Shown here in pieces: positions 1 through 11,939 of a DNA stretch of 64,000 nucleotides (positions are counted from its first letter, which is position 1; each line of letters starts with the position of its first letter). A model generated the notes under the pieces. It was not told the origin of the DNA, ran no database searches, and worked only from the letters and a program-made list of their open reading frames with translations. This stretch comes from Anisodus tanguticus (Eukaryota > Streptophyta > Magnoliopsida > Solanales > Solanaceae): assembly GCA_034509755.1 (NCBI GenBank), contig CM067559.1, positions 18,458,501-18,522,500 on the forward strand, written 5' to 3'. A program made the translations under genes and the position numbers.

Positions 1-502
1 TGTAATTGATGAAGAAGAGATGATTGTAGCTTGGGTTCCATGAAAACAAAACATGAGAATTGTGTACTCCAAGTGTTCGATACAATGTCATAATGGATCG
101 ATCTTATAGCTATCGACTTGATCTTAATCCGAATTACCTCCATTACGTAGGTTATCATTCGTAGGGCGTACGAGGCTTTGTGATACTAACGTTGGCCAAA
201 CGACGAGGTATGTAAGGCTCAACTTTCCTTTCTTTCGGCATGCCCAAAGAGAAAACGTCACGAAACGAAATGTCCTTTATACAACTCCATCCTTGAAAGT
301 TAAAAGTATGATTATTCTTGATCCTTGAATGTGTCATGAACCTTATCTATTCCTTGCCGGGAGTACTTTTCGCATTTTTATGATCCTTCTTGATATGTGA
401 TGATCTTATGCTTCTTGTTGTTTTATGACGGTTGATATAAGTAGCTACATAACGATAGACGGAGGATAACGACGTTACGTCACTCCGACTTTGTTCATAA
501 TT
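1..502 (+). repeat. Left piece of an older Ty3-type LTR (element A)
   Basis: This stretch carries no coding sequence. Its phrase around 190-240 (an 'acgaggtatgtaaggctc' block followed by a T/C-rich run and 'ggcatg') resembles a block in the LTRs of element E ('caaggtatgcaaggctc', about 33805), so it is read as part of a related Ty3 LTR. It stops at the TAATT (498-502) that is duplicated at 10346-10350, so it was continuous with 10351 onward before element B inserted. The assignment to an LTR is inference from similarity seen by eye; the true left end lies outside the window. Confidence 0.4.
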
Positions 503-2533
503 TGTAACATCCCGTACTTTCGGGTTACGGTTTAAATAGCTAAACATATATAAATCGCTAGACATGTGTAAATAGACCCGAGCATTGGAAAAATTTTGTT
601 ATATTTACATATGCTAAAAAGAGATTAGTATTTGGCAAAATGAAACCCCGAAATAATTTTGGACGTAACAAGTGTGACGACGGAAGCCGAAAATAAATTT
701 GGTACGTGCATAAAAAGGTTTTGGGCGAGTGTCATATTACAAACTACGACATTAAGTATATGAAGGTCTTATGAGTTATTAAGATTTAAGTGAATTGGAA
801 TCACGAAATTAATTATGTGTGCGATTGATAAATTATACGAAAGCGAGTCACTTAATTAATTAATTAAGGGGAGGAAGGACTACTTAAGTAGAATACTACG
901 TGTCATTTCCTAAGCAATTACCTAATGACTAAGTTACCTAGGTGTCTCATCCTAAGGATGCATGGCTGGCCGGACAATTCTTTGTCAAGGCATAAGATAG
1001 ATTTGGGCCTCAAGTCTCTGTAAGATATTAATCTCTAAGCCTTACTTCAAGATGAAGCATTTCAATCATGCCAAAAAAAAAAAATATAACCCTCCGTATT
1101 AGACCCCACGTAGCAGTAGTACTTGAATTTTGCCTTGGATATTGAGGTGGCAACTTTGATATACTAGTACTACTCAAATTAATTGCTAAACACTCTACTA
1201 TCAAATGAATTTTGAGACACCAACTGATTATTTAAACCATCAAGATTGGATTTTGACACCAACCATTTATTCTCAGTAATCAAATATTCACTTTGAGAAA
1301 TTCCTTTCTTAAAGGTGGGTTCCGTTATTATTCAAGGTATGTTAAGGCAAATTATTTCTTTCGTTTGGCATGTTCCATGTAACAAAATATAACCGGGATA
1401 TTGCTCCATAATTTATTCTACTCCTAGTAGTTAAGAATATTCATGGTATTGATTCCTATGCTAAAAGCATGTCTAAATATGGTTCAAAGTCCTTATTGAG
1501 GCATATGGAAAATGTGTTGATATTCACAGTATTAGCCAAAGGTGCAAGGATATTGTGTCACTCGGGGTACTTTATTGTCATTCATGCATTTTCATTTGCA
1601 TTGCATTCATATATTACCCTGGACCCACTGGTGCTATACACATTACTATATGGTAAATATTATATATATAGGGGATATGAGAAAAGGGAAAGGCGTTATA
1701 AACGCATACCACCTGCAGCTAGTACAAACTATCACTAAAGAGCCCGAAGATGCCAATATGATGTGATGATGTGATGATGTGATGTGATGCCTGTATGGAT
1801 TATTGGGACGGGTTGAACGATCCGCAACACTAACATATATTGGGACGGGTTGCACGATCCGCAACACTGATCATGCATAGGTTAATTAACCATTACATGA
1901 TATGATGCCCACAGAGGTTGTCATGGTAAGGAAATTTCCCGTTGAGATCAATAAATATGGACACTACATTGTACATAACATGTAGGCAAGTGTATTAGGG
2001 CCCTCAGAGGCAGTTCTTGTTGGTCAGTTGTTTATGTTTCAGTTATTGGTATATTCCTGTTATGCTGTTATTTATGCCTGATATACTCAGTACATCAGTC
2101 GTACTAACGTCCCTTTTGTCGGGGGACTCTGCGTTTCATGCCCGCAAGTTCGCATAGGCGAGGCGATGACCCACGAGAATAAGTTGCAGATTTCAGTGAA
2201 TTTTTGGAAGCACTTCTCTCTTTTCGGAGTGTCGGTCTGATTTTGGTATGATACAGTTTTGCATGTCTATATGGTATGGCGTGGCCTTGTCCTGACATGT
2301 TGATGATATGTACTCTCTTAGAGGCTTGTAGACAGGTGTCCTGTGTGTAGTAGCCTTGTATGGCCTTGTCGGCCGTGGTATATGTATATATATAAGTTGG
2401 TTACCTGGTTGTTCATAATTTTCTTTTGGCTTAGTCCGTAATTAATTATGAATAGGTGTTGATAATGTGATTAGCGGTACCCGGCGGGTGGGGTCCGGGT
2501 ATCCGTCGCGGCCCTCCGATTTGGGTCGTGACA
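503..2533 (+). repeat. 5' LTR of element B
   Basis: It begins TGTAACATCCCG and ends TCGTGACA, matching the copy at 7639-9688 almost throughout, with scattered substitutions and small indels. It contains a short duplicated block (a 'gacgggttg..cgatccgcaacact' unit twice at about 1806-1868) and a GATGT-rich stretch near 1760-1790. The stretch near 2083-2125, around 'ctcagtacatcagtcgtac' and the following 'gtcgggggac', also occurs in the LTRs of element E. The small open frames inside it (for example 1469-1738) are not conserved as proteins and are not called. Confidence 0.9.
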
Positions 2534-2537
2534 AACT

Positions 2538-2549
2538 TGGTATCAGAGC
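2538..2549 (+). other. Primer binding site of element B (initiator tRNA-Met type)
   Basis: TGGTATCAGAGC lies four bases after the LTR end. This is the standard complement of the 3' end of plant initiator tRNA-Met used to prime minus-strand DNA. The same PBS recurs after the second LTR, with one change, at about 9693-9704 (TGGTATTAGAGC). Confidence 0.9.
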
Positions 2550-2731
2550 ATGTCTGTCCTAGGAAGTCTACAAGTCGTGTCTACTAGAGTCTTGTTTAAG
2601 GGTATGTTGTGCACCATACTTATAAACACGAGGCTATCTGACATTTTAATGATGGTTTCTATTCTTTCATCTCATAAATCGTGTTATAGAACTGAATTAT
2701 AAGTATTTCACTCCTAATCCATTTCGTGCTT

Positions 2732-4060
2732 ATGATTCCAGCAATGCCTACTGCAAGGAATAAGTCCTAAAGTATGAGAGAATTGAATACGGCTGCGGGC
2801 GAAGGTACCAGCCGATTACCACCCATTAGCGAGGGCCAGAGTGAGACCCTCGGTACGACTCCTTCATATGGTTCTCCTAGTACATCACCATCAGATGAGA
2901 TTAATGGAGCTGCATCACCTTTAGTTCCTCCACATGATACTCCATATGTGGACCTTGATATGCAGAGTGCGGTTCAGTTATTAACACAATCGGTGGCCGC
3001 TCAGGCCCAACGTCAGGTTCTAGTCCTTCTGATAGAGCTGCTAGCGCAAGAGCTCGAGATTTCATCAATCTAGACCCTCCGGTATAAATAGGAACAAACT
3101 TGAACGTGGACCTGCAGAATTTTCTGGATCAGGTGCATCACACTTTGCGGGTGATGGATGCTACCGATTTCGAGTCTGTAAAGTTTGCTTCTTATAGGAT
3201 GCGGAATGTTGCAGTAAAATGGTTTGATACATAGGAACAATCTAGGGGACCTTGTGTTGCGCCAGCAGGATGGGGGGAATTTTCAGAGGCTTTCTTACAA
3301 CATTTTCTACCAGTTGAGCTTCGACGGGCCAAACAGGACAGGTTCCTACGTCTTGAACAGGGCAGCATGAGCATTTGAGAATATAGTTTGCAGTTTAATT
3401 CCTTGGCTCGATATGCTCCTATAATTATAGCTGAGATGAGTGACCGGGTACACAGGTTCGTTACTGGTTTGGGGCCACACTTGGTCAACGAGTGTACTAC
3501 GGCTTCTTTGAATCCGAATATGGATATTGCTCGCATCCAGGCTTATACACAAAACCTGGAGGATCGCAAGAGGCAATAACAAATTGATCGAGAGCGTGAT
3601 AGGGGCTAACATAAAAGGGCTCGATCTGTAAATGGTGTGAGGGACTTCGGAGGCGGGCCCAGGCCACAACCTTACAGACGACCATGTTACCCAGCAGCCG
3701 ACGCATCATTGCCATCTTCAGGATCGAGGGCTGATCGTTATACTCAAATGGGACCAGGCCAGAGTTCACGAGCACCAGGATCTTATTATAGAGGGAATTC
3801 TATGCAAATGAGGCCGCCATTGGCTCGATATGGATAGTGTGGTGGGACCCATATAGGGTCGTGCCAACAAGAGGGAAGAGTATGTTATTCTTGCGGGGAG
3901 CGTGGTCATATAGCGTGAGATTGTCCGACAAAAAGTGAAGGTGGTAGATCCCAGATGGTCGGATCTGCAGCATCTTCATCACAATTAGTACACCCGTTAA
4001 GGTAGAGTCAGCAGACGTTATCTGGTCGAGGCAGAGGGAGGGGCCAGAATCGTACTATGC
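2732..4060 (+). pseudogene. Gag of element B, broken
   Basis: Structural polyprotein of a Ty3 element. The start is placed at 2732 or at the in-frame ATG at 2744; the second copy of this region (9876 onward) is open through the same start. Here a TAA falls a few codons after the ATG, where the second copy has AAA. A serine/proline-rich N-terminal part is followed by the retrotransposon gag core (about 3120-3580, with motifs such as RFVTGL). An arginine/glycine linker follows, then a CCHC zinc knuckle (CysTyrSerCys...His...Cys) at 3883-3924 that contains a TGA. Several frameshifts (frame 2, then 1, then others) separate these parts. It cannot make an intact capsid protein. Confidence 0.8.
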
Positions 4061-4061
4061 A

Positions 4062-7000
4062 ATGATAGGACGACAGGATCAGGAATCCTCACCTGATGTC
4101 ATTACAGGTACGCTATTGGTCCTTTCACATAATGTGTACGCGTTGTTAGATTCAGGCTCAAATTTATCATATATTACTCTCTTTGTTGCCTATAAATTTG
4201 GTATGGATCCTGAGTTGATAAGGGGTCCATTTGTGGTATCTACACCGGTTGGTGAATCGGTAATCGCTAGACGGGTCTATCAAAATTGTGCAGTATTAGC
4301 TTGTAGTCATCAGACCCTAGCAGGTTTAGTGGAATTAGAAATGGTTGACTTTGATGTTATTACGGGCATGGATTGGTTGGCGTCATGCTACGCTAATGTT
4401 GACTGCCGAACAAAGATTGTTAGATTCCAATTTCCAGGTGAGCCAGTCCTTGAATGGAAAGGTAATACGGCGATGCCAAAAGGTAGGTTTATTTCATACC
4501 TTAAGGCAAGAAAGATGATCTCCAAGGGGTGTATATACCATCTTGTTAGGGCAAGAGATGTCGATGTTGAACCACCTAATTCTCAATCAATTCCGGTGGT
4601 CAATGAATTTCTAGATGTATTCCCAGACAAACTTCCAGGCCTTCCTCCTGAAAGGAAGATTGATTTCGGTATAGATGTGTTGACAGACACTCAACCGATA
4701 TATATTCCTCATTATAGGATGGCTCTAGCTGAGTTGAAAAAATTGAAGGAGCAATTAAAGGATTTTTGCTCGAAAAAGGCTTTATTAGGCCTAGCATATC
4801 TCCTTGGGACGCGCCGGTATTGTTCGTACGAAAGAAAGATGGCTCATTACTGATGTGTATCGATTATCGGCAGCTGAATAAAGTTACTATCAAGAACAAT
4901 TACCCTCTTCCCCGAATTGATGATTTGTTTGATCAGTTACAAGGTGCGAGATGTTTCTAAAAAATTAACATGAGGTCAGGGTATCATCAACTAAAGGTTA
5001 ATGAGAAAGATATTCCGAAGACGGCCTTTAGGACAAGGTATGGACACTTCGAGTTCCTAGTAATGTCATTTGGACTTACAAATGCACCAGCATCGTTTAT
5101 AGATCTAATTAACAGCGTGTTCCGCCCATTCCTGGATGTATTTGTGATAGTATTTATAGATGATATTCTGGTTTACTCTCACTCGGAAATAGAGCATGTA
5201 GATCACTTGCGGATAATACTGCAAACACTCCAGGATCATAAGTTGTATGCAAAGCTATCCAAATGTGAGTTTTGGCTGAAGTCAGTGGCTTTTCTTGGTC
5301 ATATAGTGTCAGACGAGGGTATAAGAGTTGACACTCAGAAGATTGAAGAGGTGAAGAATTGGCCGAGGCCTACGATTCCAACAGAGGTTCGCAGCTTTTT
5401 AGGCTTAGCCGGCTATTATAGGAAGTTTGTAGAAGAATTTTCTACCATATCAGCACCACTAACGAAGTTAACACGAAAGGCTATAAAATTCCAGTGGTCT
5501 GATGCTTGTGAGCGGAGTTTCCAAGAGTTAAATGATAGATTAACATCGACACCAGTCCTTACTCTCCCAGAGGGTCCAGAAGGTTATGTTGTGTATTGTG
5601 ATGCCTCGGGAACAGGTTTAGGATGTGTGTTAATGCAGCATGGTAAAGTGATTGCCTATGCTTCAAGGCAATTGAGGATACATGAGAAGAACTATCCGAC
5701 GCATGATTTGGAGTTGGCCGCGGTAGTCTATGCACTAGAGATTTCGCGACACTATTTATATGTTGTTCATGTAGACATTTTTATGGATCACAAGAGTCTG
5801 CAATACATATTCAAACAAAAAGAGCTGAATTTGAGACAAAGAAGATAACTTGAATTATTGAAGGATTATGATGTGGACATCTTATATCACCCTGGAAAAG
5901 ACAATGTTGTAGCAGACGCGCTTAGCCGTAAGTCAATGGTCAGTTCGATGCCAATGCAAGTCAAAAGGAAATAATTGGTAGGAGAGATTCATCAGTTATC
6001 TAGTTTGGGAGTTCGACTAGTGGATTCAGAGGATGGTGGGTTTGTGGTCCAGAATGTGTCAACATCATCCCTAATATCATAAATTAAGGAACGTCAATAG
6101 GAGGACCCTAGTTTGAAGAAGATAAGAAAGAGCATTCAACAGAATAAGACCACGACCTTTGAGATTGACGAACAGGGAACTCTCGGGCACTAGAGTCGTC
6201 TATGTGTTCCAAATGTAGCAGGATTGTGGGATAGAATTATGACGGAGATTCATTGTTCACGGTACTCTATTCATTCAGGATCAACTAAAATGTATCATGA
6301 TCTCAAGAGTATTTATTAGTGGAATGACATGAAGAAGAGCGTAGCAGAGTTTGTAGCTCAGTGCCCCAATTGTCAGCATGTAAAAATAGAACACCAAAAG
6401 CCTGGTGGCTTGACTCAAAATATTGAGATTCCAATATGGAAATGGGAAATGATTAATATGGACTTCGTTACGGGATTACCTCGTTCCTATCGGAAATTTG
6501 ATTCTATTTGTGTAATTGTTGATAGACTAACCAAATTAGCTCATTTCTTGCCGGTGAAAACTACCTACACCGCCGAAGATTACGCGAAGTTATATATTAA
6601 GGAGATTGTTCGACTTTACGGTATGCCTATTTCTATTATATCTGACCGAGGTGCTCATTTTACAGCTAACTTGTGGAAATCATTTCAGAAAGGGTTAGGC
6701 ACCCAAGTTAATTTGAGTACGGCTTTCCATCCTCAGACAGACGGTCAAGATGAGTGAATGATTCAGACGCCCGAGGACATGTTACGAGCTTGTGTGTTGG
6801 ACTTTAAGGGAAGTTGGGATGATCACTTACCCCTTATTGAGTTCGCATACAATAACAACTATCACGCCAGTATTAAAATGGCTCCATATGAGGCCTTGTA
6901 CGGATGAAAATGTAGATCTCCTATTGGATGGTTCGAGGTAGGTGAATCAGAGTTATTTGGACCTGACTTGGTACAGCGAGCCATAAAAAAGGTAAAGCTT

Positions 7001-7525
7001 ATCAAAAAATGGTTGTTAACAGCTCATAGTCGTCAAAAGTCATACGCAGATGTAAGACAACGAGACTTAGAGTTTCAGGTAGACGACTGGGTGTTTTTGA
7101 AGATTTCGCCGATAAAGGGTGTAATGAGATTCGTGAAGAAAGGAAAGCTTAGTCCAAGGTATATTGGGCCATATCGCATAATTCGACGAATTGGCCAAGT
7201 AGCATACGAATTGGACTTACCTTCAGAGTTGAAGTGTGTTCATCCAGTCTTCCATATTTCTATGTTGAGAGCATGTGTTGGAGATCCTTCTCGGATTGTA
7301 CCAATTGAGGATGTGCAGAATGCAGAGGATCTATCATATGAAGGAATTCCTGTTACTATCCTAGATCGACAAGTACGTAAGCTGAGGACTAAGAAAGTAG
7401 CTTCGGTAAAAGTACTATGGAGAAATAGAAATGTGGAAGAGATGACATGGGAAGCTGAAGAGGAAATGACGCGCAAATACCCACATATATTCCAGACTAA
7501 TGTCGAGATTTCAAGAGAAGCCTAA
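4062..7525 (+). pseudogene. Pol of element B: protease, RT, RNase H, integrase, chromodomain
   Basis: Order seen: aspartic protease (LDSGSNLS, Asp at 4149-4151); reverse transcriptase with VFIDDILVYS (catalytic pair 5159-5164); RNase H (YCDASGTG, about 5595; HDLELAAVVYAL; DHKSLQYI); integrase with an HHCC finger (about 6247-6372) and a DDE core (MDFVTGLP, SDRGAHF, then HPQTDGQ and the Glu at 6752-6754); and a chromodomain (about 7300-7500, VLWRNRNVEEMTWEAE). Lesions: a frameshift near 4766 between protease and RT, a TAA at 4958-4960, stops at 5848, within 5970-6330 and at 6755-6757 just after the catalytic Glu, and another near 6907. Catalytic residues are mostly preserved, so decay followed a functional ancestor. 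The chromodomain in such elements is known to guide insertion to heterochromatin. Confidence 0.9.
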
Positions 7526-7625
7526 CGTAAATTCCAATTCATGTCATAATGTTTAATGATTGTGTAGTCGGGTTACGTAACGAGAATTAGATATGTTACC
7601 CCAACATTCAAGGACGAATGTTTCT

Positions 7626-7638
7626 AAGGGGGGAAAGA
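7626..7638 (+). other. Polypurine tract of element B
   Basis: AAGGGGGGAAAGA sits immediately before the TG of the second LTR, the usual place for plus-strand priming. The preceding bases ('cattcaaggacgaatgtttct') are nearly the same as those before the PPT of element E. Confidence 0.85.
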
Positions 7639-9688
7639 TGTAACATCCCGTACTTTTGGGTTACGGTTTAAATTGCTAAGCATATATAAATTGCTAGGCA
7701 TGTGTAAATAGACTCGAGCGTCGGGAAAATTTTGTTATATTTACATATGCTAATAAGAGATTAGTATTTGGCAAAATGAAACCCCAAGATAATTTTGGAC
7801 GTAACAAGTGTGACGACGGAAGCCGAAAATAAATTTGGTACGTGCATAAAAAGGTTTTGGGCGAGTGTCATATTACAAACTACGACATTAAGTATATGAA
7901 TGTCTTATGAGTTATTAAGATTTAAGTGAATTGGGATCACGAAATTAATTATGTGTGCGATTGATAAATTACACGAAAGCGAGTCACTTAGTTAATTAAT
8001 TAAGGGGAGGAAGGACTACTTAAGTAGAATACTACGTGTCATTTCCTAAGCAATTACCTAATGACTAAGTTACCTAGGTGTCTCATCCTAAGGATGCATG
8101 GCTGGCCGGACAATTCTTTGTCAAGGCATAAGATAGATTTGGGCCTCAAGTCTCTGTAAGATATTAATCTCTAAGCCTTACTTCAAGATGAAGCATTTCA
8201 ATCATGCCAAAAAAAAAAATATAACCCTCCGTATTAGACCCCACGTAGCAGTAGTACTTGAATTTTGCCTTGGATATTGAGGTGGCAACTTTGATGTACT
8301 AGTACTACTCAAATTAATTGCTAAACACTTTACTATCAAATGAATTCTGAGACACCAACTGATTATTTAAACCATCAAGATTGGATTTTGACACCAACCA
8401 TTTATTCTCAGTAATCAAATATTCACTTTGAGAAATTCCTTTCTTAAAGGTGGGTTCCGTTATTATTCAAGGTATGTTAAGGCAAATTATTTCTTTCGTT
8501 TGGCATGTTCTATGTAACAAAATATAACCGGGATAGTGCTCCATAATCTATTCTACTCCTAGTAGTTAAGAATATTCATGTTATTGATTCATATGCTAAA
8601 AGCATGTCTAAATATGGTTCAAAGTCCTTATTGAGGCATACGGAAAATGTGTTGATATTCACAGTATTAGCCAAAGGTGCAAGGATATTATGTCACTCGG
8701 GGTACTTTATTGTCATTCATGCATTTTCATTTGCATTGCATTCATATATTACCCTGGACCCACTGGTGCTATGCATACTACTATACGGTAAATATTATAT
8801 ATATAGGGGATATGGGGAAAGGGAAAGGCGTTATATACGCACACCACCTGCAGCTGGTACAAACTATCACTAAAGAGCCCGAAGATGCCAATATGATGTG
8901 ATGATGTGATGTGATGCTTGTATGGCTTATTGTAACGGGTTGCACGATCCGCAACACTAACATATATTTGGATGGGTTGCATGATCCGCAACACTGACAT
9001 ATATATATATATAAACCGCACTTGCATTATGCATAGGTTAATTAACCATTACATGGTATGATGCCCACAGAGGTTGTCATAGTAAGGAAATTGCCCGATA
9101 AGGCCAATAAATATGGACACTGCATTGTACATAACATGTAGGCAAGTGTATTAGGGCCCTCAGAGGCAGTTCCTATTGGTCAGTTGTTTATGTTTCAGTT
9201 ATTGGTATATTTCTGCTATGCTGTTATTTATGACTGACATACTCAGTACATCAGTCGTACTGACTCCCTTTTGTCGGGGGACGCTACATTTTATGCCCGC
9301 AGGTTCGCATAGGTGAGGCGACGACCCACGAGAATAGGTTGCATATTTCAGTAAAATTTTTGAAGCACTCCTCTCTTTTCGGAGTGTCGATCTGATTTTG
9401 GTATGATACAGTTTTGTGTGTCTATATGGTATGGCGGGGCCTTATCCCGACCTGTTGATGCTGTGTACTATTTTAGAGGCTTGTAGACAGGTGTCCTATG
9501 TTTAGTAGCCTTGTATGGCTTTGTCGGCCATGGTATATGTATATATATAAGTTGGTTACCTGGTTGTTCATAATTTTCTTTCGACTTAGTCCGTAATTAA
9601 TTATGAATAGGTGTTGATAATGTGATTAGCGGTACCCGGCGGGTGGGGTCTAGGTATCCATCGCGGCCCTCCCATTTGGGTCGTGACA
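7639..9688 (+). repeat. Central LTR of element B
   Basis: Copy of 503-2533 with the same TG...CA ends. It functions as the 3' LTR of the first gag-pol unit and, at the same time, as the 5' LTR of the truncated second unit, because PBS and gag follow it directly. It carries scattered substitutions against the first copy and a longer stretch around 8990-9030 that includes a short TA run. Confidence 0.9.
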
Positions 9689-10302
9689 AACTTGGTATTA
9701 GAGCATGTCTGTCCTAGAAAGTCTACAAGCCGTGTCTAGTAGAGTCTTATTTATGGGTATGTTGTGCACCTTACTTATAAACAGGAGGCTATCTGATATT
9801 TTAAGGATCTATTCTTTCATCTCATAAATCGTGCTATAAAACTGAATTATAAATATTTCACTCCTAATCCATTTCGTGCTTATGATTCCAGCAATGCCTA
9901 CCACAAGGAAGAAGTCCAAAAGTATGAGGAAATTGAATATAACTGCGGGTGAAGGTACCAGCCGATTACCACCCGTTAGCGAGGGCCAGAGTGAGACCCT
10001 CGGTACGACTCCTTCGTATGGTTCTCCCGCTACATCACCATCAGAAGAGATTAATGGAGCTGCAACACCTTTAGTTCCTCCACATGATACTCCATATGTG
10101 GACCTTGATATGAGGAGTGCGGTTTAGTTATTGACATGATTGGTGGCCGCTCAGGCCCAACGTCAGGTTCCAGTCCTTCTGATAGAGCTGCTTTGCTAGA
10201 GCTCAGGATTTCATCAATATAGACCCTCCGGTATTCACAGGAGCAGACTTGAATGCGGACCCGCAGAATATTCTGGATCAGGTACAACACACTTTGCAGG
10301 TG
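9689..10302 (+). pseudogene. Second, partial PBS-gag unit of element B
   Basis: This repeats 2534-3153: PBS (one mismatch), the same untranslated leader and the start of gag. The reading frame is open from 9876 to a TAG at 10125-10127, and the lysine-rich N-terminus lacks the early stop seen in the first copy. The unit stops at GCAGGTG (10296-10302). The matching GCGGGTG occurs both in gag (3147-3153) and near the LTR end (2484-2490), which marks a deletion junction by short homology. Confidence 0.85.
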
Positions 10303-10345
10303 GGGTTCGGGTATCCATCGTGGCCCTCCGGTTTGGGTCGTGACA
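10303..10345 (+). repeat. Terminal tip of a third LTR of element B
   Basis: These 43 bases match the last part of the LTRs of B (2491-2533) and end in the same TCGTGACA, followed at once by the TAATT target duplication. This shows that a complete third LTR once ended here. Confidence 0.8.
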
Positions 10346-10516
10346 TAATTGTTCTCTGAGGTTATTCATTTATTATAGCTATATGTATCTATTTTATTAC
10401 ACCGATGCATGCTATAATTTGCCGGGTACGACACTTATATGTGCATATCACTACAGTTGGGTACGTTGTATATGTCCTAGAGAGAGACTTGATGATGATA
10501 TTTCCCCATAGTATGG

Positions 10517-10566
<50 letters not shown>

Positions 10567-11179
10567 TTTCACATGCCCACAGTGGCTTTCTAAGGTCCTA
10601 GGTTATCTCTTTACCTTACCTTACTTTTGTTATTGTCTTATGTTTACTTGCTTTACATATTTAGTATATTATTTCATACTAACATCCCTTTATTGGGGAG
10701 CTGTGTTGCATGCCCGCATGTGCATATAGAGATCCAAAAACTCCCCCACAGTAGGTGATCTGATCCAGATGTTGATTGTCACGCTCCCTTCTTCCGGAGC
10801 TATCATAGGGTGTTTTTAGGTTATGGTTTGATATGTGTATATATATGTATGTATTTTGGGTATAGTCGGGCCCTGTCTCGACCTATTTCTACTCTATGTT
10901 GTATTTGGAGGCTTGTAGACTTGAGTCTTGTGTGCAGTCATTTTATATGGCCTTGTCGGCCTTCCTGATAGTCTGTTCATATGTATGGTGGTCATGTCGG
11001 CCTTAGTTATGTATATATACATGGTTAGGTTGTCTTCTACTTGTAGGTTGCTTTACAACTATCGATATGGGGCCTTGTCGGCCCAGATCCTATTATATTT
11101 TTACTATGTTCTTTATCTGGTACACTTGGGCTATTAAGGCACCGGGTGCCGGCCATACCCCTAAGGTTGGGGTTTGACA
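10346..11179 (+). repeat. Right piece of LTR of element A
   Basis: After the TAATT duplication the older LTR resumes. It contains several 'ccttgtcggcc' phrases (about 10943, 10997, 11074), also seen singly in B's LTRs, and ends with 'ggggtttgaca' before a gag-like region. No PBS is recognisable after the end, so the junction may be deleted. Together with 1-502 this is the host of B. No gene is seen. Confidence 0.45.
10519..10562. repeat. (TA)22 microsatellite
   Basis: Uninterrupted TA dinucleotide run inside the LTR of element A. Such runs are prone to slippage and assembly error. Confidence 0.95.
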
Positions 11180-11939
11180 GATTCCTAATGCTAGGGTTGC
11201 TCCACGTTTTCCTACTCTGATGGGTACTACCGACAGCCGCAGTGGCTCCCTATATTGATGTTATTTCGACACCTGACTTTGCTCTTCGGCTTGTGGATGG
11301 GCCAATGTTGACCAGTGAGAAGAAAAAATTATTCGAGGAGTTCACCATGATGTCCCCTCCTTGGTTCTATGATACTCCCAGGGAGGATGCATATGAGTTT
11401 GTTGTTAGCTGTCATGAGATGCTTCATAAGTTGGTGTGGTAGAGTATCACAGAGTTGATTATGTTTCTTTCTAGTTAGTAGGAGATGCCAAGCTATGGTG
11501 GAGGTATTACATGGAGTGTCGACCAACTGGGTCGCCACCTTTGACTTGGACTCAGTTTTATCCGGTGTTCCTGGAGAAGTACGTCCCTCGTACTCTGAGA
11601 GATAGTACAGATGAGTTTTTGGCTTTGGAGCAGTGGGATATGTCCATTGTAGAGTATGAGATCAGGTTCTGTGCTTTATCCCGCTATGCGGAAGCATTAC
11701 TTCCCACAGAGGCCGAGAGAGTTAGACAATTCGTGAAGGGCTTGGACCTTCCACTTCAGTTGGCGACCTTACAGTTGGAGGAGATTAGGGCCTCGTTTCA
11801 ATTGGTAGTAGAGTATGACGGGAGGGTCGAGGTAGTGAGAGGTCAGGCATATAGCGGAAGGGGTGACAAGAAGGCTTGCAGATATGATAGCTTCAAATGT
11901 CCTATCAAGGGTGGGAGAGACTATGATAGAGGTCGTCAT
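11180..11939 (+). pseudogene. Gag fragment of element A (Ty3, chromovirus-like)
   Basis: Two open stretches (11242-11442 and 11511-12002) form one Ty3 gag core after frame correction. The first has PWFYDTPREDAYEFV and HEMLHKL. The second has CRPTGSPPLTWTQF, FLEKYVPRTLRD, FLALEQ, ALSRYAEALLP and RQFVKGLDLPLQ, the typical capsid motifs of plant Ty3 elements. A TAG ends the first part at 11440-11442. The sequence is cut off at 11939 by the terminus of element C, so the last bases of the open frame up to 12002 belong to C's LTR. The zinc knuckle and all of pol are missing. Confidence 0.75.

Larger units (their letters stand above)
503..10345 (+). mobile_element. Tekay/Del-like chromovirus (element B), tandem-dimer form with deleted second unit
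   Basis: This is a Ty3/gypsy LTR retrotransposon. The order seen is LTR (503-2533), PBS, gag, pol with a C-terminal chromodomain, PPT, LTR (7639-9688), then a second PBS and start of gag (9689-10302), then only the last 43 bases of an LTR (10303-10345). The whole is flanked by TAATT at 498-502 and 10346-10350, so it behaves as one insertion. The chromodomain after integrase, the roughly 2-kb LTRs and the initiator-Met PBS fit the Tekay/Del clade. It is dead by several stops and frameshifts. Confidence 0.88.

Noticed and set aside
1469..1766. Overlapping open frames of 74-89 codons, repeated at 8604-8901 and, in shorter form, at 27702 and 34015
   Set aside because: They lie in LTRs of B and E, change with small indels between copies and show no domain.
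503..7525. Envelope gene or infectious retrovirus, or integrated pararetrovirus
   Set aside because: The order ends with the chromodomain and LTR; no membrane protein ORF, movement protein or coat protein of a plant virus is seen anywhere in the window.
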